From: Hydnum rufescens UP504
Lineage: Eukaryota > Basidiomycota > Agaricomycetes > Cantharellales > Hydnaceae
Assembly: GCA_014904985.1 (NCBI GenBank)
Contig: MU129051.1
Coordinates: 63,777-126,255 of the forward strand
DNA length: 62,479 nucleotides
Direction: 5' to 3'
The translations under genes were made by a program, and so were the position numbers. Shown piece after piece: positions 56,085 to 62,479 of this stretch. The notes below the pieces were generated by a model that searched no databases, was not told the DNA's origin, and worked only from the letters and a program-made list of their open reading frames with translations. Positions within the stretch are counted from its first letter, which is position 1. Every line of letters begins with the position of its first letter.

Positions 56085-56896
56085 TTGTACACCTCTCGAC
56101 CTCAACCCATGTGCCCTAACTCAGCGCACTCATTACATTGGTTCCCTCTAGCCAACGAGGTGACCTATTTCTTCTCAATGCCTCGCCTCCCCGACCTCCC
56201 TACAGACCCTTTGACACTCAGCAGTGACCTAGGACACCCTCCTATTATAATTAGACCCTCCGGTGCTCCTTTATCACCCTTGCCCCAGGCCCATCCCCAG
56301 CGCTGTCCGAGCATTTGCTCACCCAGCCAGCAGCATTGTCGAGCTGGTGAATCCTCTCGCTGCTGTCAAGAGACATCCCACCACATATGCAGGCCCCTTT
56401 CATGCAAGCAGGCACCAGGTTTCATCCAGCTACTGCAGAATGTTTATACCTGCCTCCCCAAATGCAAAACCTAATCCAATTCCAGGAAATTACCTCACGC
56501 TTGGATTTAGCCCTAGAAGGCTACCAGGACCCACAGACCACCCTCCCCATCTCTGTATACCAGTTCCTATCAGCCTGGACGAAGTTCTCCCTGTCTGAGT
56601 ATTACACCTACTACTTCGAAGAAAGCATAGATACAAGTAGTTGGATGTTACAAAAAGATCTAATGCATAATATACAGCTTTCTGTATCCACTTTGGAGTC
56701 GGTCATTAAGGACACTGTTGCTTTAGTGGGAGGAGAAAAATGGTGTTTCGTCATCAACGTGGATTCGCAGTACCAACTTAAGCTGAGAAGCGCTGGCTCG
56801 ATAGAAGAAATTAAGATCACAGACAAACTTTTGAAGCTGCGAGTGGAGCTTACTCTAGCTCGCCTAGTAAAGTTGAAAGCTTTGCATGACGGTTGA
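56085..56896 (+). CDS. Gag-like or uncharacterised protein, frameshifted
   Basis: Begins near 56085, reads MPRLPDLPTDPLTLSS and a Pro-rich segment (PSGAPLSPLPQAHPQ), then changes frame near 56300. It continues from 56387 as ECLYLPPQMQNLIQFQEI, LALEGYQDPQTTLPISVYQF, LSEYYTYYFEESIDTSSWML and KITDKLLKLRVELTLARLVK to the stop at 56896. The noisy copy at 51832-52212 is open exactly where this one shifts, so the intact frame is probably longer. Pro-rich start, helical end and the position after a possible LTR suggest gag; no zinc knuckle is seen. Confidence 0.4.
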
Positions 56897-57068
56897 ACTA
56901 TCAGGTAAATCACCCATGGGATCCCCATCATCGCTCCCTCCTACGCCCGATTTGTTGAAGTGACTACACCAAGCTTGGATGGACCCCCGCCAGCCCCACC
57001 ATAAGATTAGCCATAGAGCCACCGATCTAGGTTGGGACATGCTATGAAAAGACATCTCTGGACAAGCC

Positions 57069-57590
57069 ATGATTTTGCGAACCACACACCACCCCTTCGC
57101 AGGGAATTATGCACATAAATTCAATCACCACGAGGTCCTGGTTGAATCTGCCCTGGGAGTCAAACCCCTACTGAGGACATTGGAGGGGCCCCACCACCTA
57201 GGTCTATTCACGTCTGAGGACCCTTACTCCATAATAATTCTGTCGATTGAGCTTCCTGTCTCAGTGTCCCACAGCCCCAAGGGACTGGAGGACCCCCATC
57301 AAGACTTTACTCCTTTGCCCACTCCACCAGTAGAGCACCACACTACCATATCAGTGGCTGAATTCCAAGCCACTTCAGTGGATCTTGATGCATCCCCTAA
57401 TGCTTGGAGGGAAATCTCCCTAGAAAACGAAACCCCTAGGCCTGCAGACCCTTTGGGCAACACTCTGGTCGCTCCTGGCCCTCGATTGGAAGGTCCCCAG
57501 GGCTGCAAGCTCTTTCAAGAAGTGTCTTGTCCTTAGGTGAGAATCTCAGAAACACCTTTAAGGCTGTGCAGAACTTGGAGGCTTGTTTCG
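57069..57590 (+). CDS. Uncharacterised open frame running towards the satellite
   Basis: Reads NYAHKFNHHEVLVESALGV, KPLLRTLEGPHHLGLFTS, a Pro-rich stretch and NAWREISLENETPRPADPL. After the first stop near 57536, a shifted frame continues FKAVQNLEACFAKSKAPQ directly into the satellite head at 57601. It may be the second half of the gene at 56085. Function unknown. Confidence 0.35.
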
Positions 57591-57600
57591 CCAAGTCCAA

Positions 57601-60170
57601 AGCACCTCAGGCAGATAGATTTGGACCCTTTGGGTCAGCTTTTACTGCACAGGAGAGGACCCAAAGGGTCCCCGGACCTATCACAGACTCATGGGGCTGA
57701 CTATATTGACCCATGAGGGGACAGTGCTAAATCATGATCTGGGCATGGTCATGGCAGGGTATTGACAATAAAACTCATGAGCTGGGGCATCCCAACCATG
57801 AGTTTGATCCTCAGGCTCATGAGTGAGGTCATACAACCCATGGGGGGCCCTGCCAACCCATGGGTTCCACAGCCAGGTCCATGAGTTAGAGCATCAGACC
57901 CATGGGTTTGATCTCCAGACTCATGAGTGTGTTCATCAGACCCATGGGGTTGACCCCTGGACCCATGACTCAGAGCATCAGACCCATGGGCTGGACCCCA
58001 GACCCATGGGGTTGACCCCTAGACCCATGACTCAGGTCATCTGACTCATGAGTTTGACCCTGGCCACATGAGTGAAGTCATGCAACACATGGGGTTGACC
58101 TTCTGACTCATGAGTCAGATCAAGAAACCCATGGGTATACTTGTTGAACCCATGAGGTTGACCTCCAGACTCATGAGTCAGGTCATCCAACCCATGAATG
58201 TGACCCCAGCCTCATGAGTCAGGACATCAGACTCATGAGTTTAACTCTCCAACTCATGGGCCAAGTCACCAGACCCATGAGTGTCACCTCCAAACTCATG
58301 AGTGAGCCCATCAGACACATGAGTTTGACCCCAAACTCATGCATCAGGGCAGCCAACCCATGTGTTTGACCCCCAAACTCATGAGTCAGGTCATCCAACT
58401 CATGAGGTTGACCCCCAAACTCATGGGTCAGGTCATCCAACCCATGGGATTGACTGCTGAAGTCATGAGTCAGATGATCAAACCCATGAGTGTGACCCCA
58501 AAACTCATGAGTCAGATCATCCAACCCATGAGTCAGGTCCTCCAACCCATGAGTCAGGTCATTCAACCCATGAGTTTGACCCCCAAACCCATGAGTTGGA
58601 TCATCCAACCCATGGGTTTGGCCCCCAAACCCATGAGTTAGGTCATCCAACTCATGAGTGTGGCCCCTGGGCTCATGAGGCAGGTCATCCAACCCATGAG
58701 TTGGACCATCCAGCCCATGAGTTTGCCCCCAAACCCATGAGTTCGGGCATCCAACTCATGAGTTTGACCCCTAGAACTCATGAGCCAAGTCATCCAATCC
58801 ATGAGTTTGACCCCAAACCCATGAGTTGGATTATCAACCATGAGTTGGATTATCCAACCCATGAGTTTGGCCCCAACCCATGAGTCAGGCATCCAACTCA
58901 TGAGTTGACCCCTGAACTCATGAGCCAAGTCATCCAACCATGGTTTGCCCCAAACTCATGAGTTAGATCATCCACCCATGAGTTTCCCTCCAAACCCATG
59001 AGTTAGGTGATCCGACTCATGAGTTTGACCCCCTGAACTCATGCATTAGGTCATCCAACCCATGTGTTTCACCCTCAAACTCATGAGTTAGATCATCCAC
59101 CCCATGAGTTCCACCACTAAACTCATGAGGTAGGTCATCCAACCCATGACTTTGAACCCCCAACTCATGGATCAGGTCATCCAACCCATGGGCTTCTTCC
59201 CCAGACTCATGAGTGAAGTCATTCAACCCATGAGTGTGACCCCCCAAACGTCATGGTGTAAGTCAATTCAACCCATGAGTGTGACCCCCAAATCATTGAT
59301 AAGTGTCATCCAACCCATGGAGTTTGACCTTCCAACCCATGAGTTCACTCTCCCAACCCATGAAGTAAGGCATCACAACCCATGACTTTGAACCCCCAAA
59401 CTCATGAGTCAGGTCATGCAACCCATGGGTTTGATCCCTAGACTCATGAATCAGATCATCCAACCCATGAGTTTGACCCCCACACTCATGAGTTGGTCAT
59501 CCCACCCATGAGTTTGACCCCCACACTCATGAGTTGGGTCATCCCACCCATGAGTTTGACCCCACAACTCATGAGTTGGTCACCCACCCATGAGTTTGAC
59601 CCCCACACTCAGGAGTTGGGTCATCCCACCACTGAGTTTGACCACACTCATGAGTGGGTCACCCCCCCATGAGTTTTACCCCACACTCATGAGTTGGGTA
59701 TCCCACCCATGAGTTTGACCCCCACACTCATGAGTTGGGCATTCCACCCATGAGTCTGACCCCACCACTCATTGGATTGGGTCATCCCACCCATGAGTCT
59801 GACCCCCACACTCATGAGTTGGGTCGTCCAACCATGGATTTGACTGCCAAACTCATTGAGTCCACTAGTCCAGCCCATGGAGTTCGACCCCCAAACTCAT
59901 GAGTCAGCTTAGTCCAACCCATGAGTTTGACACCAAGACTCATGAGTCAGGCCATCCAACCATGGGTGTGACCCACACTCATGAGTTGGGTCATCCAACC
60001 CATGAGTCTGCCCCCACACTCATGAGTTGGGTCACCCAACCCATGAGTTTGACTCCCAAACTCATGAGTCAGCTAGTCCAAACCATTGAGTTTGACCCAA
60101 AGACTCATGAATCAAGTCATCCAACCCATGGGTTTGACCTCTACAAACCATGCTCATCCTGGTATCCATG
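57601..60170. repeat. CATGAG satellite, about 2.5 kb, roughly 42-bp period, with a palindromic head
   Basis: Head at 57606-57680: GGACCCTTTGGGTC..GACCCAAAGGGTCC. After a conserved 150-bp segment the array begins near 57770. The basic unit is about 42 bp, two 21-bp halves such as ACTCATGAGTCAGGTCATCC and AACCCATGAGTTTGACCCCCA. About 55-60 units' worth of half-repeats follow; from 59480 to 59840 a slightly shorter variant (CACTCATGAGTTGGGTCATCCC) predominates. Each half has CATGAG or CTCATG, and many carry TGAGTCA. Because 42 is divisible by three, long frames stay open on both strands (14-residue repeats); these are not genes. Confidence 0.95.
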
Positions 60171-62070
60171 ATGCCAGGCTCTCATCCCAAGAATGCAATC
60201 CTGTCATGAGTCAGTCATTTGGACTACATCCTCCCCCCACCAGTATTTGTCAACTGAAGTCAATTTTATTACCAATGGTCCCAACCAAGATCAAACTCTC
60301 TCCCAATATTATCCTCTGGGCCCTCATTCTCAACACTCTCCCCCTCATCTATCAAACACTCTACAACAAAGTCATCACCTCTGTGTTCTCAGCCTCAAAT
60401 TCCAACCCTCCACCACCTAATAATTGAAACTCCTCGTCTTCTTGATTCACCTTGCCTTCTATCTCTCCTCCATCTTCATGATCTCCAGCTGCTGCAGCCA
60501 GCCGTATGTGCAGGGGCCAATCCAACTTCTGGCCTATCTTGATGGTGCTCAACTTTTGGCACCACTTGGTCCCAAGAAAATTTACAGTTTGCTGTTGACA
60601 TTGAAGCTGAAAAAGGAGGGATGGATCTGTTTGATCAGGAAGCCATCATGAGGGATTTGCATTCTTTGGACAAGAGGAATATAAGGAGTTGTACCTTTGC
60701 ATCTGTCAATTGCAAGACCAATTGCCCTCCATTCTCCTTTGAGCCAAGCAACTAGGGATTGCAGCTGGTCTTTGAGGTAGGAGATATCTTCAATTTCCTG
60801 CTCTCTCCCTCCAGCAAACCTGTAAATATTGCCTGTTCCTTGGGACAAAGTGGTGAATCTCGCCAAATTAAGTTACGATTTTCAGTGGGCTGCCACTATC
60901 CCTGGCTAGCCAAAAGCTTGTAGCAGAAGTTGGATTGGCGCGCGAGGCGTAGTTTGGTCTTGTCTGCCTGACGTGGCGATGAGTCCTCAGCCTAGAATCA
61001 ACTCCACATGCGCGATCAGTCAAGACCGCAATAGAACAGCGAAATAGTGTATGCACCAGTTGGTTATTGGGAGAAACTGTATGTGTTGCCACATTACGAA
61101 AGGCTCCTATTGGGTTATTTGCTGTGGAGTAGTGCGACCACAGGAGTTATAGGTTGGAAAATATCTGGTGAGGTGCAGATAACTTTTGCATGGCTTTAGG
61201 GGCCAGAGGTTGATTTGCATTTCAATTGTAGCATGTCTAGCTGTCATGTGTGTCATGTGTCTTGCTTAGTGTCAGCAAATTGAGCGGATGCGCACAATTA
61301 GCACCCGAGTACAGATAGTTCTCTGAGAATAAAAATGAATGAGAAGGGTAACACCAGGGGTGGCAACCTTAAAAATAGGCCCTTTTAACCATCTCTTTCA
61401 GGTATCAGAAGATCTCTGCTTTCTCTCTTCTGGTTGGGGATACAATACTTCCCGCGTTAGATAAATTGATAGTGCTTCCCAAGGGTCTTCTGGAATACAG
61501 CAAAACTATCTGCTTAGGAACTTGTCTGCCTTTGCGTTTTTCCAGGGGAAGCTGGCACAAGCATGATGCACTGTCCTGAATCTCTGTAGAAGATCTTTTT
61601 GCTTTATTTCTCAGCGTATTTGGAACATCGCGATGTCGCCGAGAGGTCTTTTCGATGAGGAGAACAATTCGAGAGACTTCGGATTGATCGAGAGGTGTGA
61701 ACAAATATCCACCCTCTCTTTGGATTGTGCGTGCGACAAAATAGTTGCTAGCCTAGGTTGAAGGTCTAGGCACAGGTACTAAACTTGAGTAAGGTTTTTG
61801 GTAATGACATATTGGATTCCTAGTGAGTGCTGTATGGGTTAGATTGAAGCCATCGTGGATTCGAACTGGTACATGTAGGGTTCTGGCTCCACATGAAAGT
61901 GTAGATAGGTTCTTTTTGAGGCAACTGCATGTATGGCGATCAAATAATATAGAGCCAGGTTGGTCATCCTGGAGGGAACTTCCCAACTTCTATTGCAGAG
62001 AAAAAAAATGGTGATAGGAGAAGTCAAAAAAAGAACCTACAAAAAATGAGATAATAAAGATGACCAACAT
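60171..62070. other. Region with weak uncharacterised frames
   Basis: Minus-strand frames at 60582-60866 (GTGNIYRFAGGREQEIEDIS) and 61405-61704 (SRIVLLIEKTSRRHRDVPN), and 61753-61986, are the best candidates. They lie downstream, on the same strand, of the KDZ fragment at 62.1-62.5 kb and might be its C-terminal exons, but I see no family motif. CpG content is mixed, higher at 60930-61060. Confidence 0.25.
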
Positions 62071-62073
62071 TCC

Positions 62074-62479
62074 TTACTGTATTGTGGTGGGGGTACAATT
62101 GGGTTGGAACTGGGCTGATCCAAATGATATTGGTGAATCCGGGAGGGGTTTATATTGAGCAGTCACCTGCTCTTTCCAAGAGTCCTTTAAATCCTCTATA
62201 GGGATTCCACTTTGGGCAAGGCTATGCTTGGCATCTTGCAATCTCCCAACAGTTCTTGTTATTCTCCTATATAGCCAATGCCCAAGGGAACCAAGCCCAG
62301 TGTTGCTCATGTGGGAGACTTGGAGATCCAAGGTAGAGAGTCTTTGGTTATGCTATTGACAATACCCCCATCAGAGAAAGAAGTTGGAGGCCTCAATATT
62401 AGACTCACCCCAGATACATGAAGGATTGGTATGAGTTTCTTGAGAGCACCCCAACACCTTTCACACCTTCCCCATCAGA
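62074..62479 (-). pseudogene. KDZ-family transposase fragment, third copy, running off the window
   Basis: On the minus strand the window edge encodes the catalytic-Glu region: DGEG, then after a one-base shift CERCWGALKKLIPILHVSG. An intron with GTGAGT near 62413 and an AG near 62332 follows, then MDLQVSHMSNTGLGSLGHWL and YRRITRTVGRLQDAKHSLAQ, ending with EQVTAQYKPLPD before a stop at 62074. The second copy reads DGEGCERLWSELHRLIP and LDLQVEHIDEGKHMGMGKWL at the same place. The rest of the gene lies beyond 62479; the single-base loss suggests it is inactive or misread. Confidence 0.7.

Noticed and set aside
51481..57600. Biological tandem duplication of a 1.8-kb gene block
   Set aside because: Differences are almost all single-base indels in one copy, with interleaved order next to a gap; an assembly artefact is more likely, though not proven.
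57770..60150. Regular spaced repeats resembling a CRISPR array, and long frames on both strands (14-residue repeats such as THEFGGQTHGLDDL)
   Set aside because: Spacers are not unique, the context is eukaryotic, and the frames stay open only because the period is about 42 bp. It is a satellite.
60960..61000. GATGAGTCCTCAG..GAA resembling a hammerhead ribozyme core
   Set aside because: The conserved CTGATGA is altered and no stem II or III pairing is evident.
1..62479. TET/JBP dioxygenase genes, which often accompany KDZ transposons in mushrooms
   Set aside because: No frame showed a recognisable HxD..H dioxygenase core; the unknown genes at 53.9 kb and 37.3 kb do not fit.

Overview
The window looks like an Agaricomycete (mushroom-forming basidiomycete) chromosome segment rich in transposons. 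The evidence is small spliceosomal introns (50-70 bp) with clear GT..AG and CTRAY-type branch sites, a C2/helical/NACHT/WD40 NLR gene of a type expanded in mushrooms, KDZ (Kyakuja-Dileera-Zisupton) transposases, and Ty3/gypsy chromoviruses with a chromodomain. I cannot name the species.

Layout. 1-4.4 kb: a spliced KDZ transposase gene (+) with short palindromic repeats at both ends. 4.4-16.3 kb: a locus present twice. 4428-7101 and 11721-12915 are repeated as 13648-16262, and the second version lacks two insertions (1.14 kb and about 4.6 kb). It carries a small secreted-protein gene (-), an uncharacterised gene (-), a nested hAT-like element with perfect 34-bp inverted ends, and a 25-N assembly gap. 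17.2-22.7 kb: an NLR gene (+) with 14 full WD40 repeats and one degenerate repeat. 24.2-37.0 kb: a 5'-truncated chromovirus (-) split by three later insertions: a 608-bp solo LTR, a 4.75-kb inverted-repeat element filled with hairpin-bearing intron-like units, and an 857-bp TIR element. 37.3-41.2 kb: decayed genes of unknown family. 41.5-46.5 kb: a minisatellite followed by a second KDZ gene with twelve in-frame TGA stops and a 513-bp solo LTR inside it. 46.9-57.6 kb: duplicated, partly noisy blocks around a second gap, plus the 3' part of another retrotransposon (-) with an extra coiled-coil ORF before its LTR. 57.6-60.2 kb: a CATGAG satellite with a roughly 42-bp period. 62.1-62.5 kb: a third KDZ fragment (-).

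Two signals organise the window. First, sequence from about 20.2 kb to 47.7 kb is strongly depleted in CpG while the flanks are not, and inactivating changes there (CGA to TGA; GACGAC to GACAAC at the reverse transcriptase active site) are what deamination of methylated CpG would cause. Recent solo LTRs stand out as CpG-rich islands. The boundary falls inside the NLR gene. Second, several duplicated blocks differ mainly by single-base indels, which points to collapsed haplotypes or low-quality gap filling; small frameshifts should not be over-read. The most unusual structure is the divergent array at 29.7-33.2 kb: eleven intron-like units, each with a covarying hairpin between the 5' splice site and the branch site.
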